From: Tranzscheliella williamsii
Lineage: Eukaryota; Basidiomycota; Ustilaginomycetes; Ustilaginales; Ustilaginaceae
Reading direction: 5' to 3'
Assembly (NCBI GenBank): GCA_023212725.1
Contig: JALBYF010000011.1
Coordinates: 1-64,000 of the forward strand
DNA length: 64,000 bases
Shown here piece after piece: positions 46,201 to 56,900 of the stretch (position 1 is its first letter; each line of letters starts with the position of its first letter). The notes beneath the pieces are model-generated. The model saw only the letters and a program-made list of their open reading frames with translations, was not told the origin of the DNA and did no database searches. Both the position numbers and the translations under genes were made by a program.

Positions 46201-47058
46201 GATTGTGTTGTATAGTAGCTGGAAAACGGCGGTCATGAGCCCTGCGAGTACGTGGTGCTGAATCAATGACTTGCATTGCCGATGCTGAAGTAGATTGAGT
46301 CCCACAGCTGATCCAGGAGCTGCCGACTTTGATACGGAAGTAGAGGTTTGGCTGCGATCGCGCTCAGACTGAGTGGATTCCGAAACGTCGTTAGCGGCGG
46401 TGAGGATGAATTCATCTACCACAGCGCGGACAAGGCCGAGTCCGGTGGTGATGCGAGAGCACACTGCGGTTGCTTCGGCTGGGGCCGTTGGCCAGGGGCT
46501 GGGCAGCGTCAGGAGACTGGAAAGCTGATTATCGAGAAGACCGACATGGGCCTGTACAATTGCCTCGAGGGCCGACTTGTTGTCTGTTCCTTCGGCCATG
46601 TGCTGGGCGAGCTCCAGGCCGAGAACGCGTTTCTCAACTGCTATGGCCGTTTGAAAAGCCCTAGACCGTAGGTACTGAGGCCAGGAGGTGGCATGCTCGG
46701 TTGGGCCACCTGCTCCTCCATACGATCTTGCCGACTGCTCGCTGCGGGAAACGCAGAAGTGAAGAAGGAAATCTCGGAGAGACGTAAGAGACTGAACTCC
46801 ATTGCTGACGTTGGCGAGGGGCAAAGAGGGAAGAACAAAGAGGACAGCATTGAGCGACTGAAATAGGACGAGTGGATCGTGGGAATGCTCAAGAGCGAAG
46901 CAGGCATAGTCTAAGGCGCCATCCGACTGTCGAAGAGCAAGAAAGGTAGCCTCACCCTGGGCTCTAACGCGCGGATCGGGATTGGTGAACTGAGCAGAGG
47001 CGTGTTGAATCGATTCCAGCGCCTCTTGAAGATGCGAATTGGCAGCAACGAGGGTCAT
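43243..47058 (-). CDS. Exportin-4-like karyopherin beta
   Basis: A single exon of 1271 residues is made of helical repeats throughout, as expected for a HEAT-repeat karyopherin. The N-terminal section has the pattern of exportin-4: RAQGEATFLALRQSD then CFALEHSHDPLVLFQ, LTSLRDFLLHFC and FQTAIAVEKRVL, which align with the human XPO4 segment around FLSFRKSKSP and DYVLFQ. Length also matches XPO4 (about 1150). XPO4 exports eIF5A and Smad3 and imports Sox-type factors in animals; the cargo here is unknown. Another importin-beta family member (XPO7 class) is the main alternative. The 3' end is only 177 nt from the convergent Tra2-like gene. Confidence 0.72.
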   Translation of the reverse strand: MTLVAANSHLQEALESIQHASAQFTNPDPRVRAQGEATFLALRQSDGALDYACFALEHSHDPLVLFQSLNAVLFVLPSLPLANVSNGVQSLTSLRDFLLHFCVSRSEQSARSYGGAGGPTEHATSWPQYLRSRAFQTAIAVEKRVLGLELAQHMAEGTDNKSALEAIVQAHVGLLDNQLSSLLTLPSPWPTAPAEATAVCSRITTGLGLVRAVVDEFILTAANDVSESTQSERDRSQTSTSVSKSAAPGSAVGLNLLQHRQCKSLIQHHVLAGLMTAVFQLLYNTISEQADAEASQGSWRPVLFAQVASTTEKLLGWTFTRFDPFSAQAWQQQHQSAVDDAALNIGVEEEETHSTASGDKQMLRAQSIPDAFISVLLTDDVISLLSAAYRFGIRCLSISQADRDVSFSVHRLRQCILSACSFAPQVNKPQHVPVLMQRTKHLCTTLQALVEEECISTSPLLSARGNAMLFLAQAYRIVVSVVPVQILASALQSTEGAEGCFKFVSSLSGLGKAIFSIAFHRPKDTDEEDDLVVLTEDTVETYLGCWQAITAALRQGDASQQSDHQVQIFARAVHGSIRDQVFGPYVTGRLEAAASCADIDQDTSEVDENAGKDRDLYSDQLITIASLGRSSAADNLRALHQLAQPLCAKLTAKAEGRLQLQLTENDFGRLWEQIHWLVLIAGHLLADDAKGETPEVPSEIASSSEPEDPAVALIVQLGMQLLQHLSTHGSASAQATSPQVTETLLWFTGRWTSTYLLIDERAGYATNAAIQRMFGGDAGRQVLTFLLQRLSENLQLWLADSDVLTQLAHVLSAFTRSSGIMICLLELPEMEHLVSAIVSGLDHLPANTHGVMVSSVVSCIYSGASHSDSSIERSAESYFKQITASIERRFGSLLSRPDFTSISQRSDVITAIQTSLDMLEGLASSIQPNSAEVVYAFIATFFPAFSQLCRVYDTRPEIAVDVLRVLHTLCVSLELDFGAEPFMVMGLNSAVWDLLQALQGESDAGKKKTHLLLAAEGGSPLDDDTPYEGLCLLIENLAELAGSAKAGVDDGGSDQAAALQPHKTSDVCLLGFDHVLGLLSAEPLCVPRVRQGFGRLTSAVFGLFAGRMVVLWAGAASGGQGGGAPLLDRAVQALALCIRMDEHETAQLGLESIVAFARAASAAAPAGADGPVAGALQGCLGAVLRLVLAEPLDSSLFWTSLYALLALVRACTDADLHAALAAAPADSPAAFANAAHQLVHSARAALGSREADWIHESKSNLVRIRAHIRRR

Positions 47059-48157
47059 ACTTGGAGTGATCCCAAATCACTCCCAACCCACCGCTACGCC
47101 CGATCCGCGTCTAGACCCGGTTCGATCACCTGCCAAGTGCCAACCCCAAGATGTCACACAATGTGACACGATGCGACACGATGTGACACGATGCGACACA
47201 CGACGTGACACGATGCGACACGGTGAGACACAACGGGGATGTGATAGCGATGAAAGGTATCGATCGTAACGGGAGCAGCGGCGGTGATGGAGGTGAGCAA
47301 GATAGCGAGATCACATCTTTGCCTCCATTCAACCTTGTCACTTGACACTTATCACCTCTAGTCATAAGTCACCAGGAACAACTGCAGAATCACCGTGACT
47401 ATGTGACGCCTGACATTTGTGATTGTGATTTCTTCCGACGTTTTTTGCATCGCCCTTCTGTCTCTAATCACAGATCTGTGATATTGGCGAACAAGTCACC
47501 GGTATTCCGCGAGGCTATAGCGCTTCAGCAACAGTCGCTTCTTTGTTCGGCAAGGCCGAGCAGGCAGACCCAAGCTCGACGCTGACCCCTTCTTTAGCCA
47601 TCATGTAGCCTAGCGTCGCTTCCCGTAGGGTAGTTGCGGTGGGTCTCGAATTGGCGACTCTATACGGCCGAGATGGAGAAACGCGTCGTAAAGAAAAGTT
47701 TATATGGAAACGCCGCGATGATGTAGAGTGCGGCGCTCAGTCGAGGCGCTCACAGGCAGTACGTAACCGCTTCCGTTCACGCCACCACTCTCATCCACAT
47801 CCATCTTCTTGAGCTCGGAATACTCAACACTTCACTTGCAATCGTTTGCCGCTCTGGTGATTCTCTCCGACCGCGAAACGCAGCCGTGCTTGTTCCGCTT
47901 TCTCTACATCTTGAAGCCGTGCGCACATCCTTCACTGTCGCCCTTGTCTTTCAGTTGAACCAACTGTCTTTCAGAGCCACGGGCCAATCTTCCAGCAAGC
48001 TCCCTTACCCCCTTGGCTTTCTTTGAGGTTCTACCGCTACACGATTCCGCTTGAGAAGTCTCAAATTGAAATCGCTTCTTTGAGGTGCTCCACGAACATA
48101 ACATCCGCGTAGACTTTGACGTCCTGGCCACGTCGTGCTCTTGTCTGTCCCATTGAC
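47059..48157. other. Divergent intergenic region with tandem GACACGATG repeats
   Basis: About 1.1 kb between the divergent exportin and two-RRM genes. Tandem repeats at 47153-47235 and a TCAC/GTGA-rich island at 47330-47480 are the only structure seen. Confidence 0.5.
47153..47235. repeat. Minisatellite of TGTGACACGATGCGACACGA-type units
   Basis: About eight GACACGATG-type half-units alternate between GTGACACGAT and GCGACACGAT, giving roughly four 20-nt units with small changes, about 100 nt upstream of the exportin start codon. Confidence 0.8.
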
Positions 48158-50639
48158 ATGAACCGGCATCACCCTTATGGTGGTTACGATGAGAGACCCA
48201 ACAGAGGCGGTCGCGGTGGTGCCGCCCTGGCTGCGCGCCCACGGCTCCCACATCCCGGTGGCATGAGTCCGCCCGCTTCCGCCTCTGCCGCCTACGCGCA
48301 ACCTGGAGGCTACAATTCCGTTTCAGCTGCTCCCAATGAGTCTACCGCCTCTTATTACAATATGGACCCGTATGCAGCAAACGCTGGCTTCTCCGGTGGT
48401 GCTGACCGTCATTATCAGGTGCCAACAGGTCCGATGAGCGCTCGTGGCGGTAGAGGCGGAATGCCAATACGAGCCGGTTTCGCAGCTCGTCCGTCTACAG
48501 ACCCAAGATTTTCTGGCGCCGCACATCCCCCCGCGCCGCCTCAGCCACAACCTTTGAATCCATCTGAAAGGCCGCCGCCGTCTCCCTATGGATATGATTT
48601 GTCCGGCTATGAGAGTGGATACGCGTCCCAGCCCTCTTACAACCAAAATCCCACTCCTTCCCCGTACCCAATCGCCGGGCCATCAGCACCCCATCAACCC
48701 GCGCTAGGACGCCCAGCGTACAACCCAGGTCCTAGACCTCCTCAAGCCCCTGCCAGTTTCGCCAACGTGAGACCGGCGCCTCAGCCTGGGTATCCGGGAC
48801 CCGCTGCGCCAGGCGCCAGATTCGAAGGTAGGCATTTCATTGAGCTGATCATGCGCCTCCCCGTAGACGTGCGTAACCTCTCGAGGGTGTTTGAAACAGC
48901 CTCGGAAAAGACTTCCCACCAGGATGAGCAGGGCAGACGCGGATCCAGAGGCTTGATTGAGCAGATCCGCGTAGCAAGCTTCGATCCTTTTTCGAAGAGG
49001 TTCTCGTTCACGAAAGTCATTAGTCGTTCTTCGTAAGGTCGCCAGCGTGGCATCGCCAGGATGGCAATGCCGACGCTGCCGACCTACTACAGACGATCTA
49101 CTCCCTAGTGTCTGGATTTCATATTGACTAGGCTCTCTCGTGTCGCGCAAGCGATGATGGACAGTACTGACTCTTTCAACGTCCATCTGTCTGATGTCTC
49201 GGCTCTGTTATTTGTGCTTCGGCTTGACAGGACAGGATATGGGCGGTCCATCCTATGGACACCAGTACGGAGCACGGCCCGCCCCAGGCCAAGGCTTTGG
49301 AGGCCCGCGACCCGCTCCTTCGCCTGCGACGCCGCAATTTGGCGGCGTCGGCCGAGGTGGAATGGCTCGCGGTAACGGCGGTCGTGCGCCACCTCCTGCT
49401 AAAGAATTTGGTGGCGAAAAGCCTTGCCGAACGCTCTTCATCCGGAACATCCAATTCGAATCGGATTCTAAGTCGGTCAAAGAACAGTTTGACCGCTTCG
49501 GCGAGATCAAGACCTTCTTCGACATGGTTAACAAGCGAGGCATTGCCTTCATTACTTACTATGACATCCGAGCTGCATCTGCTGCCATGGATGGGATGAA
49601 AGGTTCTCATTTTGGATCTCGCCCCATTAACATCCACTATTCGCTGCCGAGAGAAGAGGACAAGGCGCAGAGATGTGACCGAGATAAGAATCAGGGCACC
49701 TTGTTCGTCGTTCTCAAGCAAACCAACGAAACGCTTACGGATGAGATGGCCTACGAAATTTTCGGAGCTTTTGGAGATGTCAAGAGCATCCGCCCGTACA
49801 AGGACCAAGTCAACTGCCGCTTTGTCGAATTCTTTGACAGTCGAGCTTGTCAGTTGGCGCACGACCAACTCAATAATCAGATGTTCTTGGGCGGCCAATG
49901 GGAACTCAAATTCGCTTGGGACACGGCTGACTTGAGCGAGCCCGCTCCTGCTTCTACCCCTGTTCCCGGGCCAACCCCTCCGACTGGACCAGCTGCTGGG
50001 TGGGGTCGACCGCTTCAGCAGCAGCAGCGGCCGCCGCCTCAGCACTTGCAGCAACAGCCACCTACAGCGCCGCTCTCTGACCGGGCGCCGTTACCAGCTG
50101 ACTATCCTGGCTTCGACGATAGTCAACCCAAAATGGGTGGCGTTAGCTATGGCGGTTACGGAGGCGGTGCGGCGAGCGCGCCGGGCGGCTATCGTGCACC
50201 TATTCCGCCGACCGGACCGCCTGCCGACAACGGCTGGGGCAAGCGAGCTAGCGCTACTCCCAGCACTGGCTCGACTCCCGGTCCACAGCAAGCGGAGAAC
50301 CAACGCTTGGAGCAAGCGCAGAAAGTGCAGGCGCTTCTGGCCTCCCTTGGCGCCGGACCAAAGATCAGTGCCCCTGCCGTGTCCGCCAACGAACCGCTTG
50401 CGCCAGCGCCGGCCGCTGCCGCAGTGCAGCCAACCCCTCCATCTGCCGGCGCAGCCAACCCCGCATTACCAGCCAACATCGCCGCACTCCTGCAACAGGC
50501 CTCCGCTACTGCACCGAAACCGTCACAACCACCCAAGCCGCAGTCGCCACCGGGATCGAACGCCTCGGACAACGGCCAGCAGTCGATGCATCAACTACTC
50601 AGCATGCTCAACCAGAACCGGCCTCCCGCGTCGTCTTGA
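48158..50639 (+). CDS. Two-RRM RNA-binding protein (Mei2-like RRM1/RRM2 arrangement)
   Basis: Two exons, 48158-48827 and 49231-50639, with a GTAGGC/ACAG intron of 403 nt, encode 692 residues starting MNRHHPYGGYDE. The N-terminal 280 residues are Gly/Pro/Tyr/Ser-rich and disordered, with RGG-type motifs. Two RRMs follow: RTLFIRNIQFESDSKSVKEQF with GIAFITYYDIRAASAAM (about 289-360), and GTLFVVLKQTNETLTDEM with VNCRFVEFFDSRACQLA (about 379-452). The RNP1 segments (AFITYYDIR, RFVEFFDSR) resemble the Mei2 family, where such phenylalanine-asp-ser/ile-arg signatures are typical. No third C-terminal RRM is present; instead the tail is Pro/Ala/Gln-rich. Probable cytoplasmic mRNA regulator; target unknown. 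Confidence 0.8.
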
Positions 50640-51731
50640 ATTATTCATCTGTATGAGTATTCCGATCCTTCTCCGCCATGTATTGCTACAAAGTCAACCA
50701 GCGCACGATCTCCGACGCGAGCTTGGGTCAATGTGGTATGTGCATGGTCGCCAGAGGACGGAATCCAGTGCCCGACTGCAGCGTCCCTTTCCCTGCAAGC
50801 CGCGCAGCTCGAAGAAGGCGACTCGTGGGGGTGCACGTTCCTTCATAAGCTCGCAGCAGGGCTCGCTCGGGGTGTTCTCGAACTGCCTCGCGAACGAGCA
50901 CGCTGGACCTCATTAGGGCCGCTGACAATGGTGTGGGTGCGCACCACGCGCCTTTACGGCCGTACGGCCCACTCAGCGTCCCGCGACGAGTGCTTTCTGT
51001 AGCGGGGAAATGCGGCGCATCTGCGTACGCTTTCCACGCTCAAGTGCGTGTGGCAGAATCCGGTGCTGCTTTCATCTCTGAGGACCCCAATGTGGACGAC
51101 ACCGCGGTAGCCACGAAGGTGCTCCTCATGGTAACGAGGCGATGCTTACGTGAACAAGTGCTGGAGCAATTCTACGCACGAGATGCTGCCACCGAAGCTT
51201 GACCTCATCAACAATGCCGTAAGGTGGGTTAATGTGACGCGTGCCTTCCGTCCTGAAAGTCGCGGCTTTCCTATTGCGAAAGAGATACACTTGCAGCCAA
51301 TGTTGTGCTTAGCACACGGCGTGCCCGTTTCACAGCCCGGCGGACGGGTACCCGCCCTGCTGCGCATCAGACGCCAATAGCACCAGCGACACGTCCACGC
51401 ATCGCTACACATCGTTTTCGTCTGCGGTGGCAGGTAGCAGACGTTCGCTCTCACGAGCTTCACGCCTCTTGTCCATGGTGGCCTTGTGCGTGGCAGCAGC
51501 ATGCGGGACGGCAGCCGCACACAGTCGACTATGAAGTGAATCCCACTCCTCTCGCTGCCAGCGCAGCCGAACTAATGAAGTCGAGTCAAGTCCCACGCAT
51601 AAAAAGAGGCAGCGATCCTCGTCCCTCTTTTACCGGCCAACGTCTCTTCCTCCTTCCGCTTTGATCTGCATTGCTCTACGTTTATTGAGCCTGGATTGCA
51701 GTGCTGGCGTCAAGAGGCAGATTGCGCAGAC
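50640..51731. other. Intergenic region, no gene recognised
   Basis: About 1.1 kb between two plus-strand genes. A CATAAAAAGA element at about 51598-51607 lies some 125 nt upstream of the next ATG and could act as a TATA box. Open frames are short and unrecognised. Confidence 0.45.
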
Positions 51732-53043
51732 ATGGTGTCCCGCGCTGCGCTTAGCGGCATAGCCCTGGTTTGCCTGCTGGCGGTGTTGCCCGTTCTGGCA
51801 AGTGGCGAAGCTGTGCGCGGAGGCCATACTGTTGGTCTTCCGGGCGGTGCTAGTCTGGACTCTAGTCGTATGCTCCGGTGAGTCTGTCTGCGCTCTGCTC
51901 TGGGCGGCGTCGGCAATGGCTGATTTTTGGTCGTGCGGATTCTCCTGCAGGCGCTTTTCTCGCCAGAGACGAAGCTCGCATAGCAGACGGAGTGTTGCTT
52001 CGACGTGGACGCAAATTTCGTCCAAGGCCTCGGACTGGGTCTATGGCAAGGTGCAGCCGCCGGCCAAGGATGAGAGCCGGATTCCGAAGCCGGCGAGCGG
52101 CGGACCGGCGTTGCTGAAGCGGATGCCCTACCCGTACGTGACGGGCATGGTGCCGCGGCTGCCCAAGGACATCCTCGACGGCGGCGGCTTGCCCTCCTCC
52201 TGGATCTGCATGCACATCGCCCAGCCTCCGCAGGCGCGCGTCGGGACTGCGGGCGCCACCGCTACCGGCCCCACCCGCGCTGACACCGCCTCGGGCGGCG
52301 GAACCACTCCAGCTTATGGTGACGGTGGAGCCACGCCAGGCTATGGTAGCAGCGCTGCTGGCGGCGCTGCTGGTGGGGCTGGCGGCGGGGCTGGCGGCGC
52401 GGGCTTTGGCAATGCCGGTACGGGTGCTGGTGGTGGCGCTGGAGGCGACGGCGGCGTCCCGCCTGGCTACATCAACTACCGCGGGCAACTGATGACGATG
52501 CAGCAGTATGAGCAACTCCTCTTTGGAGGGGGATCTGGAGCTGGCGGCGGTGGTGGCGGTGCAGCGGCTGGGGGCGGCGGTGTAGCGGCTGGGGGCGGCG
52601 GTGTAGCGGCTGGGGGCGGCGGTGTAGCGGCTGGGGGAGGTGGAGTGGGAGGGGGTACGGTTGGGAGGGGTGATGGCGGGGGTGGAATCGCGAAGCGGGA
52701 TATGGTTAGGCTGGAGGGGATGGACGCCGTGCTCGCGCAGAAAATTGCGAAGCGGCAGGCGGCGAACACCGACGACACGGCGGGCTCGCAGCCCAAGGTG
52801 CTGATCTGCATCAACGGCGACGCCGCTGTCGAGCCGATCCGGTTCGACACGATGACCGGGCTGCGCATCCGCGTCGAGGGCGCCAAGCGCGACGGCGTGC
52901 TCGACGTCACCAACCTGCCCAACTACCAAACACCCTGGATGCCCTTCCTCCCCACCGCCGAGATGTGGGACCAGCAGCAGATCCTCATCATCGCCCAGGA
53001 GGACCAGATCCAGCACAACGTCACCACCAAACCCCCGTCCTGA
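51732..53043 (+). CDS. Secreted glycine-rich repeat protein of unknown function
   Basis: Two exons, 51732-51877 and 51951-53043 (GTGAGT / CTGCAG, 73-nt intron), give 412 residues. Exon 1 encodes a clear signal peptide (ALSGIALVCLLAVLPVLASG). Immediately after the junction lies an arginine-rich stretch (RRFSRQRRSSHSRR) that could be a Kex2-type processing region. A moderately conserved-looking segment (SDWVYGKVQPP ... PYPYVTGMVPRLPKDI) is followed by a long Gly/Ala-rich region with GGGGVAA tandem repeats, and a C-terminal 110-residue segment rich in hydrophobic strands (KVLICINGDAAVEPIRFD, QQQILIIAQED). No family recognised. It might be a cell-wall or apoplastic protein; an effector role is only a possibility. 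Confidence 0.7.
52564..52640 (+). repeat. 21-nt tandem repeat encoding GGGGVAA units
   Basis: The unit GCGGCTGGGGGCGGCGGTGT plus one A is repeated nearly perfectly about 3.5 times in frame, encoding AAGGGGV. The near-identity at the DNA level suggests recent expansion and length variation between strains. Confidence 0.85.
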
Positions 53044-53552
53044 TCCAAAAGCCCACATAGCTCCCACACCCTCCGCCACAGCCTTTTTTTCAACCCAAGC
53101 ACAGTCTGCTCTCACATGTACGTTGTAGAGCACACACCTCGTGCGCCCTCTCACTTTGCTTGCCCCGCTGCTTTTGCTTTCTAGTCAACCAATGTCCATG
53201 CGTCTGCTATCCATCCAACAATGCCTGTCTGCCCTTCCGAGTGGTGTAGAGGCTGTGCACTGGCAGCTGTCCACTACTGCCGCCGCTTCGCCATCACCGA
53301 TGCAGAGCAACAAGCGGAATCATATACTTATCGCTGTACAGAAAAGAAGGCCATTAGGAAAAAGGAGACGCGAAAAAGAGGCAAAAAGGCCCAATTTTTT
53401 GGTAAAAAATGTCAGAAACCCTCATCCCGAAAACCTAATTTGGAGCATTACTCTGTCATTTCCTGGCCGATCTTGTTCAAAATTGGATGAGGGCATTCGC
53501 CTCGCTCTTCCGCGTTCGTGGGTGTCGAAAAAAGGGGTGCATGCAAACCCGG
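53044..53552. other. 3' flank of glycine-rich gene and left direct repeat
   Basis: The first 360 nt show no gene; an A-rich stretch lies at about 53335-53410. From about 53408 to 53552 is the left copy of the direct repeat that flanks the retrotransposon. Confidence 0.5.
53408..53552. repeat. Left copy of about 145-bp direct repeat flanking the LINE
   Basis: This segment matches 59930-60075 at roughly 89 percent identity by eye over about 125 bp, with a perfectly conserved 42-bp core that includes CCGATCTTGTTCAAAATTGG. It lies immediately beyond the poly(A) end of the element and has the same orientation as the right copy. Confidence 0.85.
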
Positions 53553-53923
53553 TTTTTTTTTTTTTTTATAACAGGCCGTCTACGGCCTAATCACGATTGC
53601 ATACCACGACGAAGTGAATGATATACAGTACAAGAAACTAAAAAAACCCCAGACAACATTTGAACGTCATACCAAGCCAGTTCTGCAACGATGAAGCCCC
53701 ACAAGTGAGGTGACTTCCCAGTTTTGCGAGTGGGAAAGCCGCAGTCCAAAGCCACGAGAAGAGGACCCAATAATCCGCAGAACTGCTGTCGGGGATGAGA
53801 AGAAAAGAAAAGCGACCAAAGTGACCGAGCGAGAGGTTGGCAACGGGCTGGAATTGAGTCTGCAAGTGTCGAAAGGGGTCGGGGCAGTCGAGAGCGGTGG
53901 TTATCGCGTCAGGAAATGGTTGC

Positions 53924-56900
53924 TTAACTTGTTGATCTGGTTGCTGCCGATGTTGCACTCATTAGATGAAACGACAAAGTGCCATGGCTCTCTTTGAGGA
54001 AAGTGCCGCGTGTGATCCATTTCTTGACGAAAGCTGACCGTTTGGGCCCGGCGCACTTGTGGTAGGCGCCATCGAGAGTGCTGGCAAGAAGGGCGGCATG
54101 ATCTTTGGCGAAAAGAGGAAGAGCGAGGATGGGGTTGACATCATTCTGCAAACCGTCCCGTATGGCTGCCCATCTCTCGCGCGCGAGAAGGTGGATAGCG
54201 AGGTCTCGCCATAGAAAGAGTCTGGCCCGATAGGAAGGAGGCATCTTGAGATCCGGCCAACCAAGAACAATGCTCTTGAGATTGGTAGGAACACTTGTAT
54301 TGCTTCCTACCAGCTTTTTGAGCGTTGGCATGATTGTGCGCCAAACTTGAGATTGAATGAAATCGCATTCGACATAGCCATGAGCGGCGGAGTCATGTGG
54401 AGCATCAGAACCGTTTGTCCTCGAACAGAGCATGCAGCGGGTGACGCCAAAGACATGCTCAGATTCGTAGGCATCGTTAAAAGGCTCGTTGTCTTCGTTG
54501 TTCGTAGCAGCGTCTGGAACCATCATATTTTCACGAGGTGCTGTGAACGGGTTGTCCAAGTCGCCATAGTTGGCAAGTCGTCGTTGCAAACGAGGCTTTT
54601 GCGCCAACCAAGGTCGTCGATGAAGGAAAAGGAAGACATCGGACTGTGCCTCTGAAGTCAAGTAGTTGTCCTCCAGATTGCGCGTCCATACCTGTTTCCA
54701 ATGATCCGTCGTCGATTCAAAGGGCCAATCTGGAACGATTGGGTCAGACGGGGCCAAGAAAGATCGTGCGAGTTTGATGGTGTATTGATCGGCTGGTTTG
54801 TCGGCCAGCGTAATGAAACGCCAGGGGAAAGGCAGGCCAACTGTGTCGATGTCGAAAGGGCGATCATGTGGGCGCGGATTCATATTGCTGGTGGAGTTGT
54901 CCGGAAGCAGGGAGAAGTGGAATCGAATCCGCTTGAGCTTCTCGGCGATGGGTGGCTGAATGTCGTTCCAAAGGTCGGCCCAAAGTCCAGATACCAGTCG
55001 ACCTGCTGCGAGGCCAAACTGTACTGAGTCCTGAGTGTGACCTCGTGTGTGCACGTAGTTGTTCTTCACGCCAGATGGAGACGGAGGAACGAGGGGGTAG
55101 GAAGCCGCAATCGCACAAGGGTGGCGACGTTCTGAGCGCCCAGAGCCGCCAGTATTGTACCACAACAGGTCGCCCCAGACCCGGAGACCGTTGCGTTCCC
55201 ATGTGTTGGTCGTGGTTTGCGAAACAACAGGCCATCGAAACCCGTACATGTCGTTGTGGAATGGTAATGCGAGGAGCTCTGGAACGGTGATGTCGTTCCA
55301 ATCGGGAGCAACTGACAGTTGAAGCTTGGTGAGAGTGTAGACAGCGCGATGCATGAATGAGTTTTGAGCAGTCATGACGTTGGTCATGCGACGCCAAGGA
55401 AGACCACGCCGAATGATAAAGTGCGCAGGCACTGCTTCGTACTCGGTCCAGAGAAAGGACTGTAAAGCAGCACGGAATTGAACTCCCAGCGGTTCAACAG
55501 TTGTCAGTAGGTTGGCGAGCTGTTGACCAAGAAGTGCAATTGCCATGTGGTGGGTGCTGATGACACCCAGACCACCTAAGTGGCGAGGTGTCACGACGTA
55601 GTCATGCTGTATCCAATTGCGACGACCCAAGAACAGAAAGGGGTTGACAATAGTGTTGACGGATTGTTGGAGGTTGCGAGGTAACGGGCAAAGTCGAATT
55701 GAGTGCCAGAGTTTGGTGAGGAGGAAGGCGTTGCAGATGCGGACTCGTGCAAACAGCGTTGTCTTGGTGGCCGCAAGCACGTTGACTCTACTTTGCAGGG
55801 CGGAAAGACGCCGTTCGATGCTGTTGATGGGGATGCCGCCATCGAGGCGGATAGGATAGCCAAGATGCGTGATCTCGGCAAGACTGTCGCCAATAGCTGG
55901 ATATGGAATGTCAGCGGCATCAAGATCGCTAACATCAAGAGGGCCGTGTGAAAGTAGGAAAGCTTGCGACTTCTCCTCGTTGACCTTTGCATTGGAAGCA
56001 AGTTCGTAAAGACCCAGAGAGTCGATAAAACTAGCGAGATCGTTACGATTGTTAACGACCAGGAGAATGTCGTCGGCGAAGGCAAGAGAGGAGACATGGA
56101 GGGGCGAGGATGAATCCCAGCTGAGGGTAGTTCCAGCGTGGTGGTGGTTGCGCGCATAGTCGAGAAGGGGTTGCAGGCTGAAGTTGTAGAGAAGACAGGA
56201 CATCGGATCACCTTGAAGGATGCCGCAGTTGAGAGGGATGGGCGCGGTAAAGAGTCCCTCCAGGGACTGACAGACAGAAGGGTGGCGATAGACCTCTTTA
56301 ATATAAGTCAGAAAGCGGGGACCGAATCCGTAAGCAGACAAACAGTCGAGTAACCATTCGTGACGAACTCGGTCGTAGGCCTTCTGTTGATCGAGGTTAA
56401 GAATCCAGATTGGGCCGGCGATATGATTTGATTTGACGGCGTGCTGAAGTAGGGCGATGGTAATGACATTCGTTGTAGAGGAGCGGCCAACAATGAAGCC
56501 TGTTTGAGCGGTATGCACAACTTCAACGGCGGCAGGTTGAAGGCGGTTGGAGACCGCACCTCCAAGGATGCGAAAAGCGGCTGCTGCAATGGATAGCGGG
56601 CGATAGTTTTGGAGCTGCGAAAGGTCACCTTTCTTGGGGAGCAAGACGCCTCGTAGCATCGGTTCGCCTGGTGGTAAGGGGTGGCCCCGAAGAAGAGCGT
56701 TTCCCAAACGGCAAAGTTGCGGCAGGAAGACATTGCTTGTCGCACAAAGAAGAGGATAAGTTAGACCATCCATGCCAGGCGCCGAAAGATCCGGTGAGCG
56801 AGCAAGGACAGTTTGTAGCTCTTCGACAGTGAAAGGCGCTTCAAGAGCGTGGCGAGTTGCAGACGTAATGCGGCGCTGGACGGAGTCAAGCAGAATCGAC

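Noticed and set aside
47600..47680. Stretch with GGGTCTCGAATTGG resembling a tRNA T-arm
   Set aside because: No complete cloverleaf in either orientation.
51862..53154. 430-codon minus-strand frame over the Gly-rich gene
   Set aside because: Antisense of Gly/Ala repeats giving Pro/Ser/Thr-rich sequence without a signal or domain.
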